Under the pieces are notes generated by a model. It was not told the DNA's origin. It was given only the letters and a program-made list of their open reading frames with translations, and did not search any database. From contig OX453282.1 in the NCBI GenBank assembly GCA_949710005.1, positions 3,463,501-3,527,500 of the forward strand: a stretch of 64,000 nt of DNA. Reading direction: 5' to 3'. The stretch comes from Ricordea florida (Eukaryota; Cnidaria; Anthozoa; Corallimorpharia; Ricordeidae). Of this stretch, positions 11,101 to 26,100 are shown piece after piece. The position numbers and the translations under genes were made by a program. Positions within the stretch are counted from its first letter, which is position 1. Each line of letters opens with the position of its first letter.

Positions 11101-14100
11101 CATCTCATAAACAGCAAGGATGCTTTCACTGACATTATTCCTCCCAACATGTCACTCACTACAGTTCCATCTGATTTTAAAACTGTGATGTAGTTACAAA
11201 ATTTCCACCAAGTTATCAAACATGAATTAAGAATTTCCATTTGCTGTACACCAATACTTGTCAGTAATCACGGTAAATGTACGTAAATTGTTTCCAAGTT
11301 TTGCTTCTCATTCCAGAGAATTTTTTTCATTTTAGAGATTAGTAAAAGATGGTTGTCCATTGGGGAAGAACTCAATGGTTCTCTCAAAGCAACAGACGAA
11401 TCGGAGGCTGCAGTGTCAGACATGAGTTTGATGGCTGATGATGGTGGTGACATGCATGTAGGCAATTCCCGAAGAACAGTAAATGGGTGCTCTGCTGGTT
11501 CTTTTTGCAGTCATGAAACCAGGTTAAAGAGTATTGATGAAGCTAGTTCAGTGATAACGGATGATGTTGGAATGATGTTGGAAGGGATAACGAAAGGTAA
11601 AGGAGTGAAATGCGAAGGTATTAATAAGCCATGATGGCATCCCCTGTCGACACTAAATGACATTCTCTAGTAAGCATCATCTCATAAACAGCAAGGATGC
11701 TTTCACTGACATTATTCCTCCCAACATGTCACTCACTACAGTTCTGTCTGATTTTAAAACTGTGATGCAGTTACAAAATTTCCACCAAGTTATCAAACAT
11801 GAATTAACAATTTCCATTTGCTGTACACCAATACTTGTCAGTAATCACCCTAAATGTATGTAAATTGTTTCCAAGTTTTGCTTCTCATTCCAGAGAATTT
11901 TTTTCATTTTAGAGATTAGTAAAAGATGGTTGGTCATTGGGAAAGAACTCAAGGGTTCTCTCAAAGCAACAGATGAGTCAGAGGCTGCAGTGTCAGACAT
12001 GAGTTTGATGGCTGATGATGGTGGTGAGATGCATGTAGGCAATTCCCGAAGAACATTAAATGGGTGCTCTACTGGTGCTTTGTGCAGTCATGAAACCAGG
12101 TTAAAGAGTATTGATGAAGCTAGTTCAGTGACAACGGAAGGAAAAGGAGTGAAATGTGAAGGTATTAATAAGCCATGATGGCATCCCCTGTCGACACTTA
12201 ACGACATTCTCTAGTAAGCATCATCTCATAAACAGCAAGGATGCTTTCACTGACATTATTCCTCCCAACATGTCACTCACTAAAGTTCCGTCTGATTTTA
12301 AAACTGTGATGCAGTGACAAAATTTCCACCAAGTTATCAAATATGAATTAAGAATTTCCATTTGCTGTACACCAATACTTGTCAGTAATCACCCTAAATG
12401 TACGTAAATTGTTTCCAAGTTTTGCTTCTTATTCCAGAGAATTTTTTTCATTTTAGAGATAAGTAAAAGATGGTTGTCCATTGGGGAAGAACTCAATGGT
12501 TCTCTCAAAGCAACAGACGAGTCAGAGGCTGCAGTGTCAGACATGAGTTTGATGGCTGATGATGGTGGTGAGATGCATGTAGGCAATTCCCGAAGAACAT
12601 TAAAATGGTGCTCTACTGGTGCTTTTTGCAGTCATGAAACCAGGTTAAAGAGTATCGATGCAGCTAGTTCAGTGACAACGAAAGGTAAAGGAGTGAAATG
12701 CAAAGGTATAATAAGCCATGATGGCATCCCCTGTCAACACTAAACGACATTTGTAGAAGGCACAAGTGTGATAAATGGACCCAAGCGTAATAAAGGTCCC
12801 ATCTGTAATAACTTTTGGACCCAAGTGTAATAAAGGTCCCATCTGTAATAACTTTTGGACCCAAGCGTAATAAAGGTCCTAATTAGCTTTATACTCAAAC
12901 TGGTAATATGCCAACAACAAATTATGACCAATAAGAGGTAAAAGGAATAAAGTCACCTGATTTTATCTTCCGATGTTTTATGGCCAGTGAGGGTGAGTCT
13001 AATGTTAAAACAATGAACATATTAATGAAATTGAGATTTTATGGGTGATTCTCCAGGTACCGGCACAGATGACGTAAAACAAGGCCATACAATAAAAAAA
13101 TGTCATTGAATAATTTATCCGCAATGGTGAAACAATGCGCTACGTCATCTGTGCCGGTACCTGGAGAAGGAGCCGATTTTATCGAGTGACCCTTGACATT
13201 GTACATGGTATTTCAAAACTCATGAATAATCCATAAAGGAAAAGCAAAAGAAATTAGTGTTTAATGAGTGTCTTTATACCTGATAAAGACATGGATAGAC
13301 TTTCTTTCCAATTTTGTAGAGCAAAGTAAGCCCAAGTCTAGATATTAGAGCAAGAATGAGTTGATCTACATCGGAGATTTTTAGGCTATTCAAAAAACGA
13401 GCACGAGTGTATTGTCAGGTTAAAAGCTTGAGGCGAAGCGTAATCACTCATACCTCACCTTTTGAGGGAGTTATGTTACTAAATGTGGCCAAATTCAGCC
13501 GTGTGTGAAAAGATGCGAAAATGACCGAAATGAATACAGAGGGGGGGAATGAACACAATTCCACTGTATTGAAAACTGTTTAACCTATCAGTTTATCAAA
13601 GCGAACGGAACGGGAAAGATGCGACATATTTGCTTGTTCTGAAACTCTGACCTTTTTTTTTTAAGCATGTTCAGTTGTGGTCAGTAATTGCGAAAACTAG
13701 GCCGAGAGCCACGACAAGAGTTGTTGGCCTATATTTTTCCATTCAAATAGCTTGGTCACGTGACCTGTGACGTCAGCCATATAATTTAAGGTTAAAGATT
13801 ATAGATGTACTATTGTGGACATGTCTCATATTATGTAAGTTCATTACAGATGTGAACTTTATTACGCTTGTGTCCAAATGTTATTACAGATGGGACCTTT
13901 ATTACGCTTGGGTCCAATTATTACACTTGTGCCTTCTACAACATTCTCTAGTAAGCATCATCTCATAAACAGCAAGGATGCTTTCACTGACATTATTCCT
14001 CCCAACATGTCACTCACTACAGTTCCGTCTGATTTTAAAACTGTGATGCAGTTACAAAATTTCCACCGACTTATCAAACATGAATTAAGAATTTCCATTT

Positions 14101-17100
14101 GCTGTACACCAATACTTGTCAGTAATCACCCTAAATGTATGTAAATTATTTCCAAGTTTTGCTTCTCATTCCAGAGAATTTTTTTCATTTTAGAGATTAG
14201 TAAAAGATGGTTGTCCATTGGGGAAGAACTCGATGGTTCTCTCAAAGCAACAGATGAGTCAGAGGCTGCAGTGTCAGACATGAGTTTGATGGCTGATGAT
14301 GGTGGTGAGATGCATGTAGGCAATTCCCGAAGAACATTAAATGGGTGCTCTACTGGTGCTTTGTGCAGTCATGAAACCAGGTTAAAGAGTATTGATGAAG
14401 CTAGTTCAGTGATAACGAAAGGTAAAGGAGTGAAATGCGAAGGTATAATAAGCCATGATGGCATCCCCTGTTGACACTAAACGACATTCTCTAGTAAGCA
14501 TCATCTCATAAACAGCAAGGATGCTTTCACTGACATTATTCCTCCCAACATGTCACTCACTACAGTTCCATCTGATTTTAAAACTGTGATGTAGTTACAA
14601 AATTTCCACCAAGTTATCAAACATGAATTAAGAATTTCCATTTGCTGTACACCAATACTTGTCAGTAATCACGGTAAATGTACGTAAATTGTTTCCAAGT
14701 TTTGCTTCTCATTCCAGAGAATTTTTTTCATTTTAGAGATAAGTAAAAGATGGTTGTCCATTGGGGAAGAACTCAATGGTTCTCTCAAAGCAACAGACGA
14801 ATCGGAGGCTGCAGTGTCAGACATGAGTTTGATGGCTGATGATGGTGGTGACATGCATGTAGGCAATTCCCGAAGAACAGTAAATGGGTGCTCTGCTGGT
14901 TCTTTTTGCAGTCATGAAACCAGGTTAAAGAGTATTGATGAAGCTAGTTCAGTGATAACGGATGATGTTGGAATGATGTTGGAAGGGATAACGAAAGGTA
15001 AAGGATGCGAAGGAAAAAGAAGAAGAAATGCGAAAAAGAAGAAAAAGAAGAAATGCGAAGGTATAATAAGCCATGATGGCATCCCCTGTTGACACTAAAC
15101 GACATTCTCTAGTAAGCATTATCTCATAAACAGCAAGGATGCTCTTTCACTGACATTATTCCTCCCAACCTGTCACTCACTACAGTTCCGTCTGATTTTA
15201 AAACTGTGATGCAGTTACAAAATTTCCACCAAGTTATCAAACATGAATTAACAATTTCCATTTGCTGTACACCAATACTTGTCAGTAATCACCCTAAATG
15301 TATGTAAATTGTTTCCAAGTTTTGCTTCTCATTCCAGAGAATTTTTTTCATTTTAGAGATTAGTAAAAGATGCTTGTCCAATTGGGAAGAAGCATACATT
15401 CAAGCATTGCACCTTTTGGCTGAATTTCCATCACCCAGTGTAGTGTTAGTTCTGGATCCCCCTTGCGACGTGCAGCATCGTCCTTTTGAGGTATGGTTGA
15501 AAGTGGGAAACGTTTTGTTCGCTTTTCTAGCTATTTGCCACATTCCTGCACGGTAGGCTGCAAATCAGTGATCTTTCCCTGGTGACTTATCGTGAAGATT
15601 CGTCCCTTCCTCAGTTTTACTCTCCGTTGTGACAGCTTTCCGCGCGCATGTTGTTGACACTTTTTTTCTCGCGCACGTTCAGAACTGACGTCAAATTACG
15701 TGTAAAGTAGAGTAAGGCACACTTTTGAATTATGATGTTGGAAGTCAAACATGAGAACCTCGTCTAAAGTTCTACCCTGTCTGTCTTTTCGCTTGTATAA
15801 TTTTTTTTCTTGTCCTTGCTAATTGTTTCTTTTTGTACATGAAATTTTGCAGGGATGCAAATTGTTGGATACGAACAGAGTCTCCTCTACTAACTATGAT
15901 ACGAACCATCCTCTCTGCTCCATTGATCCATTAAACCCTACGAATTGTTTAAACTGCAACTGGCGTGCATTAGCAGAGCGACAAGGAGACAGCGACAAGG
16001 AGCGGAGTGAAGAGTTTATATTATCTAAAGGAAAAGGAGTGAAATGCAAAGGTATAATAAGCCATGATGGCATCCCCTGTCAACACTAAACGACATTCTC
16101 TAGTAAGCATCATCTCATAAACAGCAAGGATGCTTTCACTGACATTATTCCTCCCAACATGTCACTCACTACAGTTCCATCTGATTTTAAAACTGTGATG
16201 TAGTTACAAAATTTCCACCAAGTTATCAAACATGAATTAAGAATTTCCATTTGCTGTACACCAATACTTGTCAGTAATCACGGTAAATGTACGTAAATTG
16301 TTTCCAAGTTTTGCTTCTCATTCCAGAGAATTTTTTTCATTTTAGAGATAAGTAAAAGATGGTTGTCCATTGGGGAAGAACTCAATGGTTCTCTCAAAGC
16401 AACAGACGAATCGGAGGCTGCAGTGTCAGACATGAGTTTGATGGCTGATGATGGTGGTGACATGCATGTAGGCAATTCCCGAAGAACAGTAAATGGGTGC
16501 TCTGCTGGTTCTTTTTGCAGTCATGAAACCAGGTTAAAGAGTATTGATGAAGCTAGTTCAGTGATAACGGATGATGTTGGAATGATGTTGGAAGGGATAA
16601 CGAAAGGTAAAGGAGTGAAATGCGAAGGTATTAATAAGCCATGATGGCATCCCCTGTCGACACTAAATGACATTCTCTAGTAAGCATCATCTCATAAACA
16701 GCAAGGATGCTTTCACTGACATTATTCCTCCCAACATGTCACTCACTACAGTTCTGTCTGATTTTAAAACTGTGATGCAGTTACAAAATTTCCACCAAGT
16801 TATCAAACATGAATTAACAATTTCCATTTGCTGTACACCAATACTTGTCAGTAATCACCCTAAATGTATGTAAATTGTTTCCAAGTTTTGCTTCTCATTC
16901 CAGAGAATTTTTTTCATTTTAGAGATTAGTAAAAGATGGTTGGTCATTGGGAAAGAACTCAAGGGTTCTCTCAAAGCAACAGATGAGTCAGAGGCTGCAG
17001 TGTCAGACATGAGTTTGATGGCTGATGATGGTGGTGAGATGCATGTAGGCAATTCCCGAAGAACATTAAATGGGTGCTCTACTGGTGCTTTGTGCAGTCA

Positions 17101-20100
17101 TGAAACCAGGTTAAAGAGTATTGATGAAGCTAGTTCAGTGACAACGGAAGGAAAAGGAGTGAAATGTGAAGGTATTAATAAGCCATGATGGCATCCCCTG
17201 TCGACACTTAACGACATTCTCTAGTAAGCATCATCTCATAAACAGCAAGGATGCTTTCACTGACATTATTCCTCCCAACATGTCACTCACTAAAGTTCCG
17301 TCTGATTTTAAAACTGTGATGCAGTGACAAAATTTCCACCAAGTTATCAAACATGAATTAAGAATTTCCATTTGCTGTACACCAATACTTGTCAGTAATC
17401 ACCCTAAATGTACGTAAATTGTTTCCAAGTTTTGCTTCTCATTCCAGAGAATTTTTTTCATTTTAGAGATTAGTAAAAGATGGTTTTCCATTGGGGAAGA
17501 ACTCAATGGTTCTCTCAAAGCAACAGACGAGTCAGAGGCTGCAGTGTCAGACATGAGTTTGATGGCTGATGATGGTGGTGAGATGCATGTAGGCAATTCC
17601 CGAAGAACATTAAAATGGTGCTCTACTGGTGCTTTTTGCAGTCATGAAACCAGGTTAAAGAGTATCGATGCAGCTAGTTCAGTGACAACGAAAGGTAAAG
17701 GAGTGAAATGCAAAGGTATAATAAGCCATGATGGCATCCCCTGTCAACACTAAACGACATTTGTAGAAGGCACAAGTGTGATAAATGGACCCAAGCGTAA
17801 TAAAGGTCCCATCTGTAATAACTTTTGGACCCAAGTGTAATAAAGGTCCCATCTGTAATAACTTTTGGACCCAAGCGTAATAAAGGTCCTAATTAGCTTT
17901 ATACTCAAACTGGTAATATGCCAACAACAAATTATGACCAATAAGAGGTAAAAGGAATAAAGTCACCTGATTTTATCTTCCGATGTTTTATGGCCAGTGA
18001 GGGTGAGTCTAATGTTAAAACAATGAACATATTAATGAAATTGAGATTTTATGGGTGATTCTCCAGGTACCGGCACAGATGACGTAAAACAAGGCCATAC
18101 AATAAAAAAATGTCATTGAATAATTTATCCGCAATGGTGAAACAATGCGCTACGTCATCTGTGCCGGTACCTGGAGAAGGAGCCGATTTTATCGAGTGAC
18201 CCTTGACATTGTACATGGTATTTCAAAACTCATGAATAATCCATAAAGGAAAAACAAAAGAAATTAGTGTTTAATGAGTGTCTTTATACCTGATAAAGAC
18301 ATGGATAGACTTTCTTTCCAATTTTGTAGAGCAAAGTAAGCCCAAGTCTAGATATTAGAGCAAGAATGAGTTGATCTACATCGGAGATTTTTAGGCTATT
18401 CAAAAAACGAGCACGAGTGTATTGTCAGGTTAAAAGCTTGAGGCGAAGCGTAATCACTCATACCTCACCTTTTGAGGGAGTTATGTTACTAAATGTGGCC
18501 AAATTCAGCCGTGTGTGAAAAGATGCGAAAATGACCGAAATGAATACAGAGGGGGGGAATGAACACAATTCCACTGTATTGAAAACTGTTTAACCTATCA
18601 GTTTATCAAAGCGAACGGAACGGGAAAGATGCGACATATTTGCTTGTTCTGAAACTCTGACCTTTTTTTTTTAAGCATGTTCAGTTGTGGTCAGTAATTG
18701 CGAAAACTAGGCCGAGAGCCACGACAAGAGTTGTTGGCCTATATTTTTCCATTCAAATAGCTTGGTCACGTGATAATAATAATTTAAGGTTAAAGATTAT
18801 AGATGTACTATTGTGGACATGTCTCATATTATGTAAGTTCATTACAGATGTGAACTTTATTACGCTTGTGTCCAAATGTTATTACAGATGGGACCTTTAT
18901 TACGCTTGGGTCCAATTATTACACTTGTGCCTTCTACAACATTCTCTAGTAAGCATCATCTCATAAACAGCAAGGATGCTTTCACTGACATTATTCCTCC
19001 CAACATGTCACTCACTACAGTTCCGTCTGATTTTAAAACTGTGATGCAGTTACAAAATTTCCACCGAGTTATCAAACATGAATTAAGAATTTCCATTTGC
19101 TGTACACCAATACTTGTCAGTAATCACCCTAAATGTATGTAAATTGTTTCCAAGTTTTGCTTCTCATTCCAGAGAATTTTTTTCATTTTAGAGATTAGTA
19201 AAAGATGGTTGTCCATTGGGGAAGAACTCGATGGTTCTCTCAAAGCAACAGATGAGTCAGAGGCTGCAGTGTCAGACATGAGTTTGATGGCTGATGATGG
19301 TGGTGAGATGCTTGTAGGCAATTCCCAAAGAACATTAAATGGGTGCTCTACTGGTGCTTTTTGCAGTCATGAAACCAGGTTAAAGAGTATTGATGAAGCT
19401 AGTTCAGTGATAACGAATGTTGTTGGAATGATGTTGGAAGGGATAACGAAAGGTAAAGGAGTGAAATGCGAAGGTATAATAAGCCATGATGGCATCCCCT
19501 GTTGACACTAAACAACATTCTCTAGTAAGCATCATCTCATAAACAGCAAGGATGCTTTCACTGACATTTATTCCTCCCAACATGTCACTCACTACAGTTC
19601 CGTCTGATTTTAAAACTGTGATGCAGTTACAAAATTTCCACCAAGTTATCAAACATGAATTAACAATTTCCATTTGCTGTACACCAATACTTGTCAGTAA
19701 TCACCCTAAATGTATGTAAATTGTTTCCAAGTTTTGCTTCTCATTCCAGAGAATTGTTTTCATTTTAGAGATTAGTAAAGGATGGTTGTCCACTTGGGAA
19801 GAACTCAAACGTTCTTTCAAAGCAACAGATGAGTCAGAGGCTGCAGTGTCAGACATGAGTTTGATGGCTGATGATGGTGGTGAGATGCATGTAGGCAATT
19901 CCCGAAGAACATTGAATGGGTGCTCTACTGGTGCTTTTTGCAGTCATGAAACCAGGTTAAAGAGTATTGATGAAGCTAGTTCAGTGACAACGAAAGGTAA
20001 AGGAGTGAAATGCGAAGGTATAAGCCATGATGGCATCCCCTGTTTACACTAAACGACATTCTCTAGTAAGCATCATCTCATAAACAGCAAGGATGCTCTT

Positions 20101-23100
20101 TCACTGACATTATTCCTCCCAACCTGTCACTCACTACAGTTCCGTCTGATTTTAAAACTGTGATGCAGTTACAAAATTTCCACCAAGTTATCAAACATGA
20201 ATTAAGAATTTCCATTTGCTGTACACCAATACTTGTCAGTAATCACCCTAAATGTATGTAAATTGTTTCCAAGTTTTGCTTCTCATTCCAGAGAATTTTT
20301 TTCATTTTAGAGATTAGTAAAAGATGGTTGTCCATTGGGGAAGAACTCAAGGGTTCTCTCAAAGCAGACAGTCAAGCATTGTACCTTTTGCCTGCAGTTC
20401 CATTACGCATGGTTGTGTTCGAGCTGAATCTCCCTTGCGACGTGCAGCATCGTCCTTTTGAGGTATGGTTGAAAGTGGGAAACGTTTTGTTCGCTTTTCT
20501 AGCTATTTGCCACATTCCTGCACGGTAGGCTGCAAATCAGTGATCTTTCCCTGGTAACTTATCGTGAAGATTTGTCCCTTCCTCAGTTTTACTCTCCGTT
20601 GTGACAGCTTTCCGCGCGCATGTTGTTGACACTTTTTTTCTCGCGCACGTTCAGAACTGACGTCAAATTACGTGTAAAGTAGAGTAAGGCACACTTTTGA
20701 ATTATGATGTTGGAAGTCAAACATGAGAACCTCGTCTTAAGTTCTACCCTGTCTGTCTTTTCGCTTGTATAATTTTTTTTCTTGTCCTTGCTAATTGTTT
20801 CTTTTTGTGCATGAAATTTTGCAGGGATGCAAATTGTTGGATACGAACAGAGTCTCCTCTACTAACTATGATACGAACCATCCTCTCTGCTCCATTGATC
20901 CATTAAACCCTACGAATTGTTTAAACTGCAACTGGCGTGCATTAGCAGAGCGACAAGGAGACAGCGACAAGGAGCGGAGTGAAGAGTTTATATTATCTAA
21001 AGGAAAAGGAGTGAAATGCAAAGGTATAATAAGCCATGATGGCATCCCCTGTCAACACTAAACGACATTCTCTAGTAAGCATCATCTCATAAACAGCAAG
21101 GATGCTTTCACTGACATTATTCCTCCCAACATGTCACTCACTAAAGTTCCGTCTGATTTTAAAACTGTGATGCAGTGACAAAATTTCCACCAAGTTATCA
21201 AACATGAATTAAGAATTTCCATTTGCTGTACACCAATACTTGTCAGTAATCACCCTAAATGTACGTAAATTGTTTCCAAGTTTTGCTTCTCATTCCAGAG
21301 AATTTTTTTCATTTTAGAGATTAGTAAAAGATGGTTGTCCATTGGGGAAGAACTCAATGGTTCTCTCAAAGCAACAGACGAGTCAGAGGCTGCAGTGTCA
21401 GACATGAGTTTGATGGCTGATGATGGTGGTGAGATGCATGTAGGCAATTCCCGAAGAACATTAAAATGGTGCTCTACTGGTGCTTTTTGCAGTCATGAAA
21501 CCAGGTTAAAGAGTATCGATGCAGCTAGTTCAGTGACAACGAAAGGTAAAGGAGTGAAATGCAAAGGTATAATAAGCCATGATGGCATCCCCTGTCAACA
21601 CTAAACGACATTTGTAGAAGGCACAAGTGTGATAAATGGACCCAAGCGTAATAAAGGTCCCATCTGTAATAACTTTTGGACCCAAGTGTAATAAAGGTCC
21701 CATCTGTAATAACTTTTGGACCCAAGCGTAATAAAGGTCCTAATTAGCTTTATACTCAAACTGGTAATATGCCAACAACAAATTATGACCAATAAGAGGT
21801 AAAAGGAATAAAGTCACCTGATTTTATCTTCCGATGTTTTATGGCCAGTGAGGGTGAGTCTAATGTTAAAACAATGAACATATTAATGAAATTGAGATTT
21901 TATGGGTGATTCTCCAGGTACCGGCACAGATGACGTAAAACAAGGCCATACAATAAAAAAATGTCATTGAATAATTTATCCGCAATGGTGAAACAATGCG
22001 CTACGTCATCTGTGCCGGTACCTGGAGAAGGAGCCGATTTTATCGAGTGACCCTTGACATTGTACATGGTATTTCAAAACTCATGAATAATCCATAAAGG
22101 AAAAGCAAAAGAAATTAGTGTTTAATGAGTGTCTTTATACCTGATAAAGACATGGATAGACTTTCTTTCCAATTTTGTAGAGCAAAGTAAGCCCAAGTCT
22201 AGATATTAGAGCAAGAATGAGTTGATCTACATCGGAGATTTTTAGGCTATTCAAAAAACGAGCACGAGTGTATTGTCAGGTTAAAAGCTTGAGGCGAATC
22301 GTAATCACTCATACCTCACCTTTTGAGGGAGTTATGTTACTAAATGTGGCCAAATTCAGCCGTGTGTGAAAAGATGCGAAAATGACCGAAATGAATACAG
22401 AGGGGGGGAATGAACACAATTCCACTGTATTGAAAACTGTTTAACCTATCAGTTTATCAAAGCGAACGGAACGGGAAAGATGCGACATATTTGCTTGTTC
22501 TGAAACTCTGACCTTTTTTTTTTAAGCATGTTCAGTTGTGGTCAGTAATTGCGAAAACTAGGCCGAGAGCCACGACAAGAGTTGTTGGCCTATATTTATC
22601 CATTCAAATAGCTTGGTCACGTGACCTGTGACGTCAGCCATATAATTTAAGGTTAAAGATTATAGATGTACTATTGTGGACATGTCTCATATTATGTAAG
22701 TTCATTACAGATGTGAACTTTATTACGCTTGTGTCCAAATGTTATTACAGATGGGACCTTTATTACGCTTGGGTCCAATTATTACACTTGTGCCTTCTAC
22801 AACATTCTCTAGTAAGCATCATCTCATAAACAGCAAGGATGCTTTCACTGACATTATTCCTCCCAACATGTCACTCACTACAGTTCCGTCTGATTTTAAA
22901 ACTGTGATGCAGTTACAAAATTTCCACCGAGTTATCAAACATGAATTAAGAATTTCCATTTGCTGTACACCAATACTTGTCAGTAATCACCCTAAATGTA
23001 TGTAAATTATTTCCAAGTTTTGCTTCTCATTCCAGAGAATTTTTTTCATTTTAGAGATTAGTAAAAGATGGTTGTCCATTGGGGAAGAACTCAATGGTTC

Positions 23101-26100
23101 TCTCAAAGCAACAGATGAGTCAGAGGCTGCAGTGTCAGACATGAGTTTGATGGCTGATGATGGTGGTGAGATGCATGTAGGCAATTCCCGAAGAACATTA
23201 AATGGGTGCTCTACTGGTGCTTTGTGCAGTCATGAAACCAGGTTAAAGAGTATTGATGAAGCTAGTTCAGTGATAACGAAAGGTAAAGGAGTGAAATGCG
23301 AAGGTATAATAAGCCATGATGGCATCCCCTGTTGACACTAAACGACATTCTCTAGTAAGCATCATCTCATAAACAGCAAGGATGCTTTCACTGACATTAT
23401 TCCTCCCAACATGTCACTCACTACAGTTCCATCTGATTTTAAAACTGTGATGTAGTTACAAAATTTCCACCAAGTTATCAAACATGAATTAAGAATTTCC
23501 ATTTGCTGTACACCAATACTTGTCAGTAATCACGGTAAATGTACGTAAATTGTTTCCAAGTTTTGCTTCTCATTCCAGAGAATTTTTTTCATTTTAGAGA
23601 TTAGTAAAAGATGGTTGTCCATTGGGGAAGAACTCAATGGTTCTCTCAAAGCAACAGACGAATCGGAGGCTGCAGTGTCAGACATGAGTTTGATGGCTGA
23701 TGATGGTGGTGACATGCATGTAGGCAATTCCCGAAGAACAGTAAATGGGTGCTCTGCTGGTTCTTTTTGCAGTCATGAAACCAGGTTAAAGAGTATTGAT
23801 GAAGCTAGTTCAGTGATAACGGATGATGTTGGAATGATGTTGGAAGGGATAACGAAAGGTAAAGGATGCGAAGGAAAAAGAAGAAGAAGAAGAAATGCGA
23901 AAAAGAAGAAAAAGAAGAAATGCGAAGGTATAATAAGCCATGATGGCATCCCCTGTTGACACTAAACGACATTCTCTAGTAAGCATCATCTCATAAACAG
24001 CAAGGATGCTCTTTCACTGACATTTTTGTAGAGCAAAGTAAGCCCAAGTCTAGATATTAGAGCAAGAATGAGTTGATCTACATCGGAGATTTTTAGGCTA
24101 TTCAAAAAACGAGCACGAGTGTATTGTCAGGTTAAAAGCTTGAGGCGAAGCGTAATCACTCATACCTCACCTTTTGAGGGAGTTATGTTACTAAATGTGG
24201 CCAAATTCAGCCGTCTGTGAAAAGATGCGAAAATGACCGAAATGAATACAGAGGGGGGGAATGAACACAATTCCACTGTATTGAAAACTGTTTAACCTAT
24301 CAGTTTATCAAAGCGAACGGAACGGGAAAGATGCGACATATTTGCTTGTTCTGAAACTCTGACCTTTTTTTTTTAAGCATGTTCAGTTGTGGTCAGTAAT
24401 TGCGAAAACTAGGCCGAGAGCCACGACAAGAGTTGTTGGCCTATATTTTTCCATTCAAATAGCTTGGTCACGTGACCTGTGACGTCAGCCATATAATTTA
24501 AGGTTAAAGATTATAGATGTACTATTGTGGACATGTCTCATATTATGTAAGTTCATTACAGATGTGAACTTTATTACGCTTGTGTCCAAATGTTATTACA
24601 GATGGGACCTTTATTACGCTTGGGTCCAATTATTACACTTGTGCCTTCTACAACATTCTCTAGTAAGCATCATCTCATAAACAGCAAGGATGCTTTCACT
24701 GACATTATTCCTCCCAACATGTCACTCACTACAGTTCCGTCTGATTTTAAAACTGTGATGCAGTTACAAAATTTCCACCAAGTTATCAAACATGAATTAA
24801 CAATTTCCATTTGCTGTACACCAATACTTGTCAGTAATCACCCTAAATGTATGTAAATTGTTTCCAAGTTTTGCTTCTCATTCCAGAGAATTTTTTTCAT
24901 TTTAGAGATTAGTAAAAGATGGTTGTCCATTGGGGAAGAACTCAATGGTTCTCTCAAAGCAACAGATGAGTCAGAGGCTGCAGTGTCAGACATGAGTTTG
25001 ATGGCTGATGATGGTGGTGAGATGCATGTAGGCAATTCCCGAAGAACATTAAATGGGTGCTCTACTGGTGCTTTGTGCAGTCATGAAACCAGGTTAAAGA
25101 GTATTGATGAAGCTAGTTCAGTGATAACGAAAGGTAAAGGAGTGAAATGCGAAGGTATAATAAGCCATGATGGCATCCCCTGTTGACACTAAACGACATT
25201 CTCTAGTAAGCATCATCTCATAAACAGCAAGGATGCTTTCACTGACATTATTCCTCCCAACATGTCACTCACTACAGTTCCATCTGATTTTAAAACTGTG
25301 ATGTAGTTACAAAATTTCCACCAAGTTATCAAACATGAATTAAGAATTTCCATTTGCTGTACACCAATACTTGTCAGTAATCACGGTAAATGTACGTAAA
25401 TTGTTTCCAAGTTTTGCTTCTCATTCCAGAGAATTTTTTTCATTTTAGAGATTAGTAAAAGATGGTTGTCCATTGGGGAAGAACTCAATGGTTCTCTCAA
25501 AGCAACAGACGAATCGGAGGCTGCAGTGTCAGACATGAGTTTGATGGCTGATGATGGTGGTGAGATGCATGTAGGCAATTCCCGAAGAACAGTAAATGGG
25601 TGCTCTGCTGGTTCTTTTTGCAGTCATGAAACCAGGTTAAAGAGTATTGATGAAGCTAGTTCAGTGATAACGGATGATGTTGGAATGATGTTGGAAGGGA
25701 TAACGAAAGGTAAAGGATGCGAAGGAAAAAGAAGAAGAAGAAGAAATGCGAAAAAGAAGAAAAAGAAGAAATGCGAAGGTATAATAAGCCATGATGGCAT
25801 CCCCTGTTGACACTAAACGACATTCTCTAGTAAGCATCATCTCATAAACAGCAAGGATGCTCTTTCACTGACATTTTTGTAGAGCAAAGTAAGCCCAAGT
25901 CTAGATATAAGAGCAAGAATGAGTTGATCTACATCGGAGATTTTTAGGCTATTCAAAAAACGAGCACGAGTGTATTGTCAGGTTAAAAGCTTGAGGCGAA
26001 GCGTAATCACTCATACCTCACCTTTTGAGGGAGTTATGTTACTAAATGTGGCCAAATTCAGCCGTGTGTGAAAAGATGCGAAAATGACCGAAATGAATAC

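Noticed and set aside
9263-21792. 63 and 66 residue minus-strand frames over the ends of element D
   Set aside because: They run through the iterated TIR words of a non-autonomous element and have no protein-like composition.
6350-25578. Recurrent 65-residue minus-strand open frames (starting MPTC)
   Set aside because: They lie antisense to each A exon and its acceptor; they repeat only because the exon repeats, and no minus-strand splice or promoter signal supports them.
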